Shown here piece by piece: positions 1 to 8,406 of a stretch of DNA of 30,725 bases (the first letter of the stretch is position 1; every line of letters starts with the position of its first letter). Origin of the DNA: Gammaproteobacteria bacterium UBA2955 (GTDB lineage Bacteria; Pseudomonadota; Gammaproteobacteria; Pseudomonadales; Azotimanducaceae); the NCBI GenBank assembly GCA_002348825.1, contig DEBN01000125.1:1-30725 (forward strand), read 5' to 3'. The position numbers were made by a program, and so were the translations under genes. Below the pieces are notes generated by a model that saw only the letters and a program-made list of their open reading frames with translations, did not search any database and had not been told where the DNA came from.

Positions 1-2
1 CC

Positions 3-692
3 GCCGCACAGTTTGAATCCGGCGCCGGTATCATCAACAGCTTGGGAACCAGCGTATCGCCGTTTTACCCCGTGCATAACACCGAACTCATGCCGCTGGA
101 TCCCTTACAGGCGATAAAATCAGGAAATGCTGCTGGGGTTGACGTCTTGATCGGTAGCAACAGCGACGAGACAACACTGTGGAGTTACGGCGATGTGGAT
201 GAAGCGAAACTGCAGCGCATCGCCACTGAGTTTGATGTCGCAGACGGGTTATCAACCTACCGAGGTTGTCGTCCGAACGCCAACGCGGAACAGTTGCTGG
301 TCGCGCTGACGAGCGATCACCTATTCCGAATCCCATGCATTCGCATGGCCGAGGCACAGCTGGAACACACGCCCAACGTCTGGATGTATTTATTCGACTG
401 GAAATCTAGGGCTTTTGACGGCCGCCTCGGCGCTACCCACGCGCTAGAGATCCCGTTTGCATTTAATAATCTAGATCGAGCCGGCGTCGATGTGTTTATT
501 GGGCCTGGGCCTCTGCCACAAGACCTTGCTGACACCATGCACCAAGCGTGGAGCGACTTCATCAAACACGGCTCACCAGATTGGCCGAGCTACACCACAG
601 CCCAACGCAGCACTATGGTTTTCGCTGACACCAGCAGCACTGTGGAAGACCCCATGGGTGAAGAGCGGCTGGTTTGGGACGGCGTGCGTTAA
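3..692 (+). CDS. Type-B carboxylesterase, C-terminal part (5' truncated by window edge)
   Basis: The reading frame is already open at base 3 and ends at the TAA at 690-692, so the gene starts to the left of the window. About 229 residues of the C-terminal half are visible. The segment GSNSDETTLW is the family's region around the acidic triad residue, and GATHALEIPFAFNNLD carries the catalytic histidine in the usual G-A-x-H-x-x-E-x-P-x-x-F setting. The late Trp/Phe-rich segment (HQAWSDFIKHGSPDWPSY) is also typical of carboxylesterase/cholinesterase-like alpha/beta hydrolases. The nucleophile elbow Ser is outside the window. The expected reaction is hydrolysis of carboxylic esters; the substrate is unknown. 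It converges with the kinase gene with only 11 bases between them. An internal ATG at 42 is not the real start. Confidence 0.9.
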   Translation, partial: AAQFESGAGIINSLGTSVSPFYPVHNTELMPLDPLQAIKSGNAAGVDVLIGSNSDETTLWSYGDVDEAKLQRIATEFDVADGLSTYRGCRPNANAEQLLVALTSDHLFRIPCIRMAEAQLEHTPNVWMYLFDWKSRAFDGRLGATHALEIPFAFNNLDRAGVDVFIGPGPLPQDLADTMHQAWSDFIKHGSPDWPSYTTAQRSTMVFADTSSTVEDPMGEERLVWDGVR

Positions 693-703
693 CCACTGTG
701 CCG

Positions 704-1786
704 TTATGTCAGGAATTCATCTGCGCGCAGGTCTAACGCGTGGCGGGCGTGGCGTTGCGCCATAGTCGTAAACATACGGTCGCCACGCTCGGTGCGCTCA
801 ACAATCATGGATGCGATAACGGTGACCGCGAAGCCTGAAAACGCGCCATAACGATAAGCCTGCCAACATTCGGACCAGTCAAAATTAGCGACCCCAGCGG
901 CACCAAGGGCGTCAAAATAACCGCGTACTAATTGCTCTTCCACCGGCGTACGATCTGCGGTCGTCAGTCCGGCACCAATAAAATAGGCGACGTCAGCTAA
1001 GGGTGACCCTAAGGTAATGCTTTGCCAGTCTACAGCTGCTACATCAATGCGTCCGCCACCGCTATCGAACAACAAGTTGTCCAGACGATAGTCAACATGG
1101 ATGAGCGAAAATACCTCGGGAAGCCCGTCGGCAACCAACGGGGATGCGTCGTTTTCAGCCAACTGCTGAATGATCTGACACTCATCCGCGGCTAACTCGG
1201 GCCCATAGCGATCGACAAATCCGGGCAACTGCGCACGATACAGCTCAAGCGTGGCGTTAGCCGGTCGGCTGTCTCGATCGTACAGCCAGGCAAGTTCTGA
1301 CAACGTCTGGTCGCACCAGCTGGGGGCGTGCAAACCAACCAATTGATCGAGCGCCGCCGCGGCCGTCCGCGCATCGCAGCCGCGCAATTGGTCGCCCTGC
1401 TGAGCAGGTGCCAAATCTTCCAGAAGCAAAAAGAACTCCGGGCCCTCTCCTTCGATTTCAGCAAAATAGCATCGCGGCGTGCGGATACTCAGGCGCGATT
1501 GTAACTGCTGATAAAAGCGCACTTCTTTCAGGAAATTTTGCAGCGCTACCCCAGTAATACGACTACTGATATCGTCTGAGGGGAACTTTCCGACCAGACT
1601 TTTTGGCGCATCCGCCGACGCCGCCGACGCATACTCGAAGGTATAGCGAATACATTTACCGATTTGTCCGGTACCTACCCGCTCAGCGGCAAAACTCTTG
1701 ACCTTGGCATCGATGCTGCAAGCTTGAAAACAACGATTAAACCACTCGGCATCGATAGACTGCTCGTCGGGAATAGACAGTGTCAT
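704..1786 (-). CDS. APH / EcKinase-like small-molecule phosphotransferase
   Basis: This 360-residue protein belongs to the aminoglycoside phosphotransferase / choline-kinase / ecdysteroid-kinase-like superfamily. The Brenner loop is clear: H230, D232 (catalytic base) and N237 in LIHVDYRLDNLLFD. D253 in AVDWQS is the metal-binding aspartate of the DFG-equivalent, and K67 in LVGKFPS is the likely ATP-binding lysine. ADVAYF after the loop is also typical. No signal peptide is seen, so it should act in the cytoplasm on a hydroxylated small molecule; the substrate is not predictable. Its start codon lies only two bases after the sulfatase stop codon, so the two are almost certainly cotranscribed and perhaps translationally coupled. 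Related kinases often occur in lipid- and steroid-degradation loci. Antibiotic resistance is not implied. Confidence 0.88.
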   Translation of the reverse strand: MTLSIPDEQSIDAEWFNRCFQACSIDAKVKSFAAERVGTGQIGKCIRYTFEYASAASADAPKSLVGKFPSDDISSRITGVALQNFLKEVRFYQQLQSRLSIRTPRCYFAEIEGEGPEFFLLLEDLAPAQQGDQLRGCDARTAAAALDQLVGLHAPSWCDQTLSELAWLYDRDSRPANATLELYRAQLPGFVDRYGPELAADECQIIQQLAENDASPLVADGLPEVFSLIHVDYRLDNLLFDSGGGRIDVAAVDWQSITLGSPLADVAYFIGAGLTTADRTPVEEQLVRGYFDALGAAGVANFDWSECWQAYRYGAFSGFAVTVIASMIVERTERGDRMFTTMAQRHARHALDLRADEFLT

Positions 1787-1788
1787 AG

Positions 1789-3291
1789 CTATTCCCCCGC
1801 CGCCAAGCGCGCATCGAACAAAGGGGCGGCAGATGTCATACCTTGTTGGTGTCGGGCCACCGCAGCCTGAATCTGCGCGACGACCTCTGGGTTAGTAGCC
1901 GCCACGTCGAAACGCTCCGAGGGATCAAGATGCAAGTTATACAGCAGCGGCTGTTCATGTTCCGTTCGCTCGGGCGCTAATCCGTATGCGCCCTCTGTAA
2001 TGAAATGTAATTTCCACGGCCCCATACGATATGCGTATAGCGCGCCGGCACGATAATAAGCAAGTTCGTTACGCGGACTCGCCGCGTTGCCAAAAAGCGT
2101 TTGCGATAGATCTTTACCGTCTATACCCGTTGCCACGTCACTGCCCACAAGCGACATCACAGTTGGAAACACATCTAAAGCCGAGCCGATCTCGCTGACC
2201 ACACCTGCAGGCAACCTGCCCGGCCAGGAAAACACCGTGGGCACACGCATGCCACCCTCAAATGTGGTGCCCTTACCGTCGCGCAACAAACCGGCGCGGC
2301 CGCCCTCTTGATTCATAGTTAGCCACGGACCGTTATCACTGGTGAAGATAACCAACGTATTGTCTTCAAGATTCAGTGCCCGCAACGCCTGACGAATCTG
2401 CCCAACACTCCAGTCAATTTCTTCCACCACGTCGCCATAACGGCCGCCAATACTTTTTCCGACAAAATCAGCGCTGCGGAAGAGTGGCGTATGCGGCATG
2501 GTGTAAGGCAAATAGACAAAAAAGGGTTGATCACGATTGACCTTCATGAATTGCACTGCAGCCTCAGTGTAGCGCCGAGTCAGATTGGCTTGCACGGTGG
2601 GTTGTTCAACGGAATCCACAAACTCGCCATCGCGGTGCTGACTACGCACCAATGGCGTGGCGAAGTGCGATTCCTCGGGATCGGCATATTTCGTCGCCCG
2701 CCGCGCGATAATCTTGGCGTAACCCTCTGCATCGCCGCGCCGAGACATCGCCACCAGTTCCTCAAAGCCCGGCTCATCAACCCAGTCCATATCATTCGAG
2801 TAAGGCACGCCCAACCATTCATCAAAACCGTGCCGAGTCGGTCGAGCATGAGGTGCATCACCGAGGTGCCATTTGCCAAAAATCCCGGTGCGGTAACCAC
2901 GCTGTTGCAACGCTTCAGCAAGCGTTACCTCCGCCGCTGGCAAACCTCCCGGCTCGTTCGGAAAGTAAACTCGAATGCTGCGGCCGTAGAGTCCGGTGCG
3001 CAGCGGCAGACGACCCGTCAATAGCGCCCCCCGGCTGGGGGAACACACCGGTGCCGCAACGTAAAAGTCTGTCCAACGCTGACCGCTTTGCGCCAAGTCA
3101 TCGATATTAGGGGTACGAATATAGGGGTGGCCGTAACTCTGCACATCCCCGTAACCCAGATCGTCTGCAAACAAAATAACAATGTTCGGGGGAGGCAAAA
3201 GTTTCGCTTTCGGTGCCATTCCAGTGGCTGCGCTAACAGCGCTTAAACCACCGAGCCATAACACCAGCATTATAGACAACCGCTCGATCAC
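1789..3291 (-). CDS. Exported type I sulfatase (arylsulfatase A-like)
   Basis: The 500-residue product has an N-terminal signal peptide (hydrophobic stretch about residues 6-19, likely cleaved after AVSA at 21) and then a full sulfatase domain. Metal ligands D43 and D44 lie in FADDLGYGD. The Cys-type formylglycine signature is C83-S-P-S-R87. K140 and H142 occur in FGKWHLGD, H267 in MPHTPL, and D319/N320 in TSDNGP. All key residues of the alkaline-phosphatase-like fold are therefore present. Activity requires conversion of Cys83 to formylglycine by a maturase not encoded here. The enzyme should hydrolyse sulfate esters in the periplasm or outside the cell. The first gene of a pair with the downstream kinase (2-base gap). 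Substrate class (carbohydrate, steroid or other) cannot be decided. Confidence 0.95.
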   Translation of the reverse strand: MIERLSIMLVLWLGGLSAVSAATGMAPKAKLLPPPNIVILFADDLGYGDVQSYGHPYIRTPNIDDLAQSGQRWTDFYVAAPVCSPSRGALLTGRLPLRTGLYGRSIRVYFPNEPGGLPAAEVTLAEALQQRGYRTGIFGKWHLGDAPHARPTRHGFDEWLGVPYSNDMDWVDEPGFEELVAMSRRGDAEGYAKIIARRATKYADPEESHFATPLVRSQHRDGEFVDSVEQPTVQANLTRRYTEAAVQFMKVNRDQPFFVYLPYTMPHTPLFRSADFVGKSIGGRYGDVVEEIDWSVGQIRQALRALNLEDNTLVIFTSDNGPWLTMNQEGGRAGLLRDGKGTTFEGGMRVPTVFSWPGRLPAGVVSEIGSALDVFPTVMSLVGSDVATGIDGKDLSQTLFGNAASPRNELAYYRAGALYAYRMGPWKLHFITEGAYGLAPERTEHEQPLLYNLHLDPSERFDVAATNPEVVAQIQAAVARHQQGMTSAAPLFDARLAAGE

Positions 3292-3346
3292 CGTTCCCTC
3301 CCGCTATTCCATCGCCTGCAACGCCTTATCTTAGCGCAAATAACTT

Positions 3347-4249
3347 TTAATCAGGGTAGCCGTCCAAGGTTTTGCGCAATCCCTCTAACAACTGGCTGAT
3401 GCAGGCACTGAGCATCACAAAATCGGCGTCGTGCTTGGCCAGCGGGTCGTCCATCGGCTCGTCTGGCATCGATTCTTGATCTGCCAATCTGAATTTGCGC
3501 ACGACCAGATCAGCATCCAACACGAAACGAAACACCTGATCAAAATTTAGGCCCAGACGATCGACCGTTAAGCCTTCAGTGACATGCCGTCGCACCGCCG
3601 GGTCGGCAAGATCAATATCCAACCAGTTTACCGTTGCCGCGGTATCGCTCGGGTCACGCATCCGACACTCCCGGCCCAGCGAAAAAGAATCCAATCTGGA
3701 TTGCAAAAACACCCGACTCAGCAGATCCAGTGTCGGCCGCTTATACGCTAGAGGCGAGAAGTGCAGACTCACCATAGCCCGGCTTAAGTTATCCAAAAAA
3801 TACTCCGCTACGGTCTGCGAAGCCGTACCGATCGCTAACAATTTTTGGTCGCGTAGATAAATCGCCTGAACTCGGTCTGAACGCGTCAGCGCTTGGGGCA
3901 GCAACTGAGAATAAATCTCTTCTTTCAGTTCGCGCTTCTCGACTCGATTCGGTTCGCTGCGCATGCGCTGTTTGAATTCAGCGACCCGCTCTGTCAAAGC
4001 CTCCTTGACCGCCGCCACAGGCAACACCCGGGTCTGCACACGCAACTGCATCAGGTCATTGCCCGCCAGACGTCGGCACAACACATCACCGGCGTTTTCC
4101 AGCGGCGCTTCGAATCCACCACTGCGTTCAGCGAACGCGCCACAGGGCTTAAATTCAGCAACCGCAAGCGCGTCTGACAGGCTCTCTTCGCTCTCCGGCC
4201 ATTCAGTTTGAATACGGTAAACACGAAAATTGCGAAAATTTGAATTCAC
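3347..4249 (-). CDS. rdgC: RdgC, recombination-associated DNA-binding protein
   Basis: The 300-residue protein matches RdgC in length (E. coli about 303) and pattern. It starts with the conserved NFRVYRI strand, then FKPCGAFAERSGGFEAP, and a mid-section VEKRELKEEIYSQLLPQAL that parallels the E. coli DSLKDEVLHSLLPRAF segment, followed by the conserved LAIGTAS and MVSLHFSP stretches. RdgC forms a ring-shaped dimer around double-stranded DNA and modulates RecA-dependent recombination. It is cytoplasmic and nucleoid associated. The family is largely restricted to beta- and gammaproteobacteria, which makes it the best taxonomic marker here. It is divergent from the reductase gene and unrelated in function to the metabolic genes. 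It sits 55 bases upstream of the sulfatase start on the other side, with no obvious terminator between. Confidence 0.9.
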   Translation of the reverse strand: MNSNFRNFRVYRIQTEWPESEESLSDALAVAEFKPCGAFAERSGGFEAPLENAGDVLCRRLAGNDLMQLRVQTRVLPVAAVKEALTERVAEFKQRMRSEPNRVEKRELKEEIYSQLLPQALTRSDRVQAIYLRDQKLLAIGTASQTVAEYFLDNLSRAMVSLHFSPLAYKRPTLDLLSRVFLQSRLDSFSLGRECRMRDPSDTAATVNWLDIDLADPAVRRHVTEGLTVDRLGLNFDQVFRFVLDADLVVRKFRLADQESMPDEPMDDPLAKHDADFVMLSACISQLLEGLRKTLDGYPD

Positions 4250-4345
4250 ATCAACTCCAATTAGTTAACCCGTAGGCGCCGTCCCTCGCGGGCCGGCGCA
4301 GTTTACTCCGAGCCGCACGGCTTTACCCGGGACGCTGCCTAACAA

Positions 4346-4373
4346 TTGATTACCCACCGGGTCGCGGTATGAT
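4346..4373 (+). promoter_or_regulatory. Putative sigma70 promoter of the reductase-larC couplet
   Basis: TTGATT (4346-4351) and TATGAT (4368-4373) are separated by 16 bases, a good sigma70-type pair, in the 151-base divergent region between rdgC and the aldo/keto reductase. The expected start of transcription would fall near 4380, about 20 bases before the ATG, and a GAGGGG Shine-Dalgarno (4389-4394) follows six bases before the start codon. Seen by eye only. Confidence 0.5.
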
Positions 4374-4400
4374 CCTAGCATCGCATCTGAGGGGAAAACG

Positions 4401-5471
4401 ATGACTCAAGATTCACAACAAAGCACTGGAGCATTATTGACAACCCGTCGCAAGCTTATGCAATACGCCACATTGTTAGGCGTAGGATCCACAAGTTTGC
4501 TGCAATCGCGCGATCTAAAGGCGGCGATCTTCGACGGCAAAGAAGCCGCCGGCTTAAACGCCGCGTGGCCGCAAATGCAATACCGCAAATTGGGCCGAAC
4601 TGGCCACAACAGCAGCCGCCTGATTTTTGGCTGCGGCGCAACGTTGTCGAGCAGCCGCCACGATGACCTGCTGAATCGCGCATTCGATGCTGGCGTCAAT
4701 ACGTTTGATGTGGGCTACAAGCATTACTACAACGATGCCGAACGCAACCTCGCGCCGTTCCTAAAGAAACACCGCGACGATATTTTCCTGATCTCTAAGG
4801 CTCAAGTTCCGGCAGGCATCGACTGGGACGCAACGATCACCACAGCTCAAGCCAAAAGTGCCGCTCAGGGCTGGCTGAAGTACATGGACGAAAGCCTTGT
4901 CGAGATGGGCATAGACCATGTCGACGCCTACTACTTCATGGGCCAGAACAATGTTTCAATCATGCGCAGCGAGGAAATGCATCGAGCATTCGAACAGGCC
5001 AAAAGTGCAGGCAAAGTGGATTATTTGGGCGTATCCACCCACCAAAATGCCGAAAACGTTTTGAAGGCGGCGATTGAAACAGGGGTCTTCGACCTCGCCA
5101 TGATCGCTATAACCCCCGGCGGTTGGTACGACTGGAACGACCGCTCAATTCTGCCTGACTCGCCCCCTATGAAGGATCTACAGCCGCTGTTACAGCAGGC
5201 GAAAGAGCAAGGTATCGGTATCGTCGGCATGAAGGCCGGTCGATATCTCGCTGGCCGCGCTTGGTTAGGGTGGGGTAACCCAAAGGCATTCGACGACTTT
5301 TACGACAATAAACTGCTGCAAGCCAAGCTCTCCGAATTTCAACGTAGCTACGCCTTTGTATTGGAACACGGCATCGACGCGGTCAATGCAGACATGCAAA
5401 GCCTGCTGCATCTGCAGGAAAACTTTTATGCTGCGGCCACCTCGGCAGAGTACTTCGAGCAAACCGCCTAG
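4401..5471 (+). CDS. Aldo/keto reductase-family protein with Tat-type signal
   Basis: The 356-residue protein begins with a twin-arginine-like leader: T15-R16-R17-K18-L-M followed by a hydrophobic stretch through about residue 34. A normal AKR start (MQYRKLGRTGHNSSRLIFGCG) follows at residue 59. Tetrad residues Asp103 (FDVGYKHYY), Tyr109 or Tyr110, and Lys133 (ISKA) are recognisable, but the usual histidine (LxHG) position reads YYFMGQ, with Met180. An NAD(P)-dependent carbonyl or sugar oxidoreductase is the family expectation; the missing His makes ordinary reductase chemistry uncertain. Start is supported by GAGGGG six bases upstream. The stop codon abuts the larC start (TAG immediately followed by ATG), so the two genes are cotranscribed. 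Tat-signal AKRs with residual or altered tetrads are known among bacteria; export here is predicted, not shown. Confidence 0.85.
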   Translation: MTQDSQQSTGALLTTRRKLMQYATLLGVGSTSLLQSRDLKAAIFDGKEAAGLNAAWPQMQYRKLGRTGHNSSRLIFGCGATLSSSRHDDLLNRAFDAGVNTFDVGYKHYYNDAERNLAPFLKKHRDDIFLISKAQVPAGIDWDATITTAQAKSAAQGWLKYMDESLVEMGIDHVDAYYFMGQNNVSIMRSEEMHRAFEQAKSAGKVDYLGVSTHQNAENVLKAAIETGVFDLAMIAITPGGWYDWNDRSILPDSPPMKDLQPLLQQAKEQGIGIVGMKAGRYLAGRAWLGWGNPKAFDDFYDNKLLQAKLSEFQRSYAFVLEHGIDAVNADMQSLLHLQENFYAAATSAEYFEQTA

Positions 5472-6656
5472 ATGGCGACAGCGCTGTTTTACCAACCGCA
5501 GTGCGGCATCGCTGGGGATATGCATTTAGCAGCGCTGATCGATTTAGGCGTTCCAGCAGATTATGTCCAAGCAGAACTCACGCGACTCGGCCTCGGCGAC
5601 ACGTTCACACTGCAGCTCAGCGACGCGCAAAAAATGGGTATTAATGGGCTAAACGCGCGTGTTCAAACCCAAGATCAGCACGATCACCGGCACCATTCGA
5701 CCATTCAGCAGATGATCCGCAATGCAGGCTTTGCACCAGGTATTGAACAGCGCGCACTGCACATATTTCAGGCCATCGCTGTCGCCGAAGGCAAGATTCA
5801 TAACATCGAACCCGAGCAAGTGCATTTTCATGAGGTAGGCGCTATCGACTCTATTGTGGATATCGTCGCCGCGGCGATCTGCATCGACTATATACAACCG
5901 GATATCGTGTTATGCAGCCCGATAGAAGTCGGTGGCGGCTTCGTAAACTGTCACCATGGTCGCTTACCCGTTCCCGCACCAGCGACCCAAGAACTGTTAG
6001 TCAACGCTCCGTGTACCTATGGCGGTGTTGACGGTGAATGCACCACGCCTACCGGCGCCGCCATTTTGGCCGCCAGCGTCGACGAATACGCGCCTCGTAA
6101 CGTTTTCAGATCGAGCAAAATCGGCTACGGCATAGGCTTTAAGGACTTCGCGATCCCCAATGTGCTGCGCGTCGCACTGGGTGAATACAATGCCAACGAT
6201 GCCGCGTCACAGCATATAAAGCTCGAGGCCAATATCGATGACATGAGCCCAGAGGCCTTCGAGCCCTTAATGCAGGCGCTGTTCGCCGCGGGTGCTGCCG
6301 ACGTCTATCTCAGCCCAATCGTGATGAAGAAAAGTCGCCCAGCTCAGTGCCTTAGCGTGTTGTGCGATGTCGACAAAGCGCAGACGCTCGCGGACATCGT
6401 GTTAAACCAGTCGACCACCATCGGCCTGCGACAGTTGCCTTTTAGCAAGCGCGTGCTGCCGCGACATATACGTACGATCGAGACCCAATTCGGTGCCGTC
6501 AGGGTGAAAGAGGTCACCCAACCCAATGGCCAGCTGCGCTGGAAGTTAGAGCACGAGGATGTGCTGACCATCGCCGTCCGCACAGCGGACAGCGATTATC
6601 AAACGGTACGTAAGGCTATATATAACGAAGTTGAGGACTTTTACTCAGGCAATTGA
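5472..6656 (+). CDS. larC: LarC, nickel-pincer cofactor biosynthesis (nickel insertion) protein
   Basis: The 394-residue product is a full-length LarC/DUF111-family protein. It opens with CGIAGDMHLAALIDLG, has a His-rich segment DQHDHRHHSTIQQMI (about 68-82), then the family's HFHEVGAIDSIVDI (118-131), SPIEVGGGFVNCHHGRLPVPAP (149-170), CTTPTGAAIL (190-199) and a C-terminal domain beginning EANIDDMSPE. LarC inserts nickel into the pyridinium dithiocarboxylate nucleotide in a CTP-dependent step, making the cofactor of lactate racemase LarA and relatives. Here LarC1 and LarC2 are one continuous frame; in Lactiplantibacillus they are joined by frameshifting. No larA, larB or larE is in the window. 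The ATG directly follows the reductase stop codon, implying coupled translation. It converges with the racemase gene 14 bases away. Confidence 0.92.
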   Translation: MATALFYQPQCGIAGDMHLAALIDLGVPADYVQAELTRLGLGDTFTLQLSDAQKMGINGLNARVQTQDQHDHRHHSTIQQMIRNAGFAPGIEQRALHIFQAIAVAEGKIHNIEPEQVHFHEVGAIDSIVDIVAAAICIDYIQPDIVLCSPIEVGGGFVNCHHGRLPVPAPATQELLVNAPCTYGGVDGECTTPTGAAILAASVDEYAPRNVFRSSKIGYGIGFKDFAIPNVLRVALGEYNANDAASQHIKLEANIDDMSPEAFEPLMQALFAAGAADVYLSPIVMKKSRPAQCLSVLCDVDKAQTLADIVLNQSTTIGLRQLPFSKRVLPRHIRTIETQFGAVRVKEVTQPNGQLRWKLEHEDVLTIAVRTADSDYQTVRKAIYNEVEDFYSGN

Positions 6657-6670
6657 TTAACAGGGAATCA

Positions 6671-7810
6671 CTAAGCAACGGCACCGCTCTCTTTTAATTC
6701 AGCAATGGCCGCTGAGTCTAAGCCGATGCTCGCTAACACCTCATCCGAGTGTTCGCCTGGCGCAACCGGCGGCTGCGGCAGTTCAGGCTCAGTCCGCGAA
6801 AAACGCGGTGCAGGTGCGGCCTGAGTGATGTCGGCCGACGCGACAAAAGTCTGTCGCGCTTGGTTATGCGGGTGCTTTACCGCCTCCGCGAAATTCAGAA
6901 TCGGCGCATAGCAGATGTCGGTGCCCAACATAATCTCATCCCACTCATCCCGAGTTTTGCTCGCAATTACCGCCTCGAGTTTGTCGCGCAACTTCGGCCA
7001 GTCATCGCGACTCATCTGATTCGCCAGATCAGGGTCCTGATCAAGACCGGTTTTTTCCAATAGCAGCGCATAAAACTGCGGCTCGATCGAACCAATCGAC
7101 ACGTGCCTGCCGTCCTTGGTTTCGTATGTGCCATAAAAATGTGCGCCTCCATCCAATAAATTGCTGCCGCGATTTTGATTCCAAACTCCTTGACTCATCA
7201 TGCCGAAGATCGAATTCATAAGCAGCGCCGACCCATCGGTCATGGCGGCATCAATGACTTGACCCTTACCCGAGACACCGCGTTCGTACAGCGCCGCGAC
7301 AATACCGAAGGCTAACAACATACCACCACCACCAAAATCACCCACCAGGTTGAGCGGCGGGGTCGGGCGCGATTCCGGCTCGCCTATCGCGTGTAGCACG
7401 CCCGATAGCGAAATGTAATTAATGTCATGTCCGGCGGCGTGGGCCATGGTGCCCGTTTGCCCCCAACCGGTCATGCGTCCGTATACGAGTTTCGGGTTGC
7501 GCGCCAGACATACATCAGGTCCCAGGCCTAGCCGCTCAGTAACACCCGGGCGAAAGCCCTCGAGCAGCACATCGGCACTCTCAACCAGCTTCAAGACGGT
7601 CTCGACGCCCTGGGGATGCTTCAAATCCACGGCAATGCTTTTACGGCCGCGGGCTAGCACATCAGCGGTACGTGCGCCGCTGCCCACCGCAGAAGACCGA
7701 TCAACCCGGATGATCTCAGCGCCCATGTCCGCCAACATCATGCCGCAAAACGGCCCTGGCCCAATACCCTGGAGTTCCACAACTCTTAAACCTGCTAATG
7801 GTCCCATCAA
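6671..7810 (-). CDS. Alpha-methylacyl-CoA racemase (CaiB/BaiF family)
   Basis: This 379-residue family III CoA-transferase homologue carries the full set of racemase residues: H128 and D129 in AAGHDINY, N154 and D158 in [10 protein letters not shown], and E243 in SIEPQFY. These match the H126/D127/N152/D156/E241 set of the Mycobacterium tuberculosis enzyme with a constant +2 offset. The GGGG run after Asp158 also favours the racemase subgroup over CoA transferases. It should interconvert (2R)- and (2S)-2-methylacyl-CoA thioesters in the cytoplasm, a step needed before beta-oxidation of branched or sterol side-chain acids. It is divergent from the split MaoC pair (159 bases between the start codons), which fits a shared pathway. 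Confidence 0.9.
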   Translation of the reverse strand: MMGPLAGLRVVELQGIGPGPFCGMMLADMGAEIIRVDRSSAVGSGARTADVLARGRKSIAVDLKHPQGVETVLKLVESADVLLEGFRPGVTERLGLGPDVCLARNPKLVYGRMTGWGQTGTMAHAAGHDINYISLSGVLHAIGEPESRPTPPLNLVGDFGGGGMLLAFGIVAALYERGVSGKGQVIDAAMTDGSALLMNSIFGMMSQGVWNQNRGSNLLDGGAHFYGTYETKDGRHVSIGSIEPQFYALLLEKTGLDQDPDLANQMSRDDWPKLRDKLEAVIASKTRDEWDEIMLGTDICYAPILNFAEAVKHPHNQARQTFVASADITQAAPAPRFSRTEPELPQPPVAPGEHSDEVLASIGLDSAAIAELKESGAVA

Positions 7811-7829
7811 ATCCCCCTAGTGGTGTTAG

Positions 7830-7847
7830 GCTGGGCTCGCGCCCAGC
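7830..7847. repeat. Inverted repeat in a divergent promoter region
   Basis: GCTGGGC (7830-7836) and GCCCAGC (7841-7847) are perfect inverted copies around TCGC. They lie between the divergent racemase and MaoC-type genes, 19 bases upstream of the racemase start. It could be an operator for a dimeric repressor or an RNA hairpin in the racemase leader; nothing in the sequence decides between them. Confidence 0.4.
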
Positions 7848-7969
7848 AGTAAAATCGCGTCCCATTGTAGGGAGCATTTCGCCTGCAATAAAGCCGCTAG
7901 AATCAGAGCGCTTTGCATTACGTCGAGGCGGCCTTAGACTTGCGGCAGGGATACAGGGAGCATTACCAC

Positions 7970-8404
7970 ATGGTCGATATAGACGACTTAAAAGCCAATT
8001 TTCTAGACACCGAATTTGATCGTAAGGACTTTGTATTAAATCCAGACAAAATGGTCACCGCTGCCACCACATCGGGCGAGACGCGAGCTCAGTATATCGA
8101 TCCAGATCACCCAGACTTTCAAGCGACGCCCGCCTTTTTATGCAGCTTGGCCTCGGGCCAACATCTGCCCATAGACTTCCCGTCGCTCGGAGGCATACCC
8201 ATGGACGGCGGCAAGGCGGTAGAGTGCTTTGCGCCGGTGCGTGCGGGAATACCGCTGACCGGGCGCACCCATCTGCACGATATCTACGATAAAAAAGGTC
8301 GCTCCGGTCGCATGATCTTTATCGTAGTGCGCTTAGAGTTATTCGATGACTCGGATGTGCATCTTGCCACGACAGACTCACGTATGGTTATTCGGGAGAA
8401 ATAA
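7970..8404 (+). CDS. Single-hotdog FAS1-type / MaoC N-domain-like hydratase subunit
   Basis: I choose the ATG at 7970 (144 residues) because GGGAG (7956-7960) sits nine bases upstream; an upstream ATG at 7913 in the same frame has no such site. The product resembles the N-terminal, usually non-catalytic hotdog domain of two-domain MaoC dehydratases: a central helix region with PAFLCSLASGQHLP and a conserved turn GGKAVECFAPVRAGIPLTGRTHLHDIYDKKGRSGRM leading into the last strands. The D-x-x-x-x-H hydratase motif is absent. Two bases separate it from the next hotdog gene, so the two polypeptides probably form one heteromeric enoyl-CoA hydratase, as in the split MaoC-type hydratases of mycobacterial cholesterol and mycolate pathways. 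Family call is firm, subunit role is inference. Confidence 0.8.
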   Translation: MVDIDDLKANFLDTEFDRKDFVLNPDKMVTAATTSGETRAQYIDPDHPDFQATPAFLCSLASGQHLPIDFPSLGGIPMDGGKAVECFAPVRAGIPLTGRTHLHDIYDKKGRSGRMIFIVVRLELFDDSDVHLATTDSRMVIREK

Positions 8405-8406
8405 GT

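Noticed and set aside
704..1786. Antibiotic-resistance aminoglycoside phosphotransferase
   Set aside because: The APH fold is shared with choline, homoserine and ecdysteroid kinases; context with a sulfatase and no mobile element gives no support for resistance.
2491..3024. A 177-codon rightward frame opposite the sulfatase gene
   Set aside because: It lies wholly antisense to a conserved sulfatase; the translation has no domain pattern and no ribosome site.
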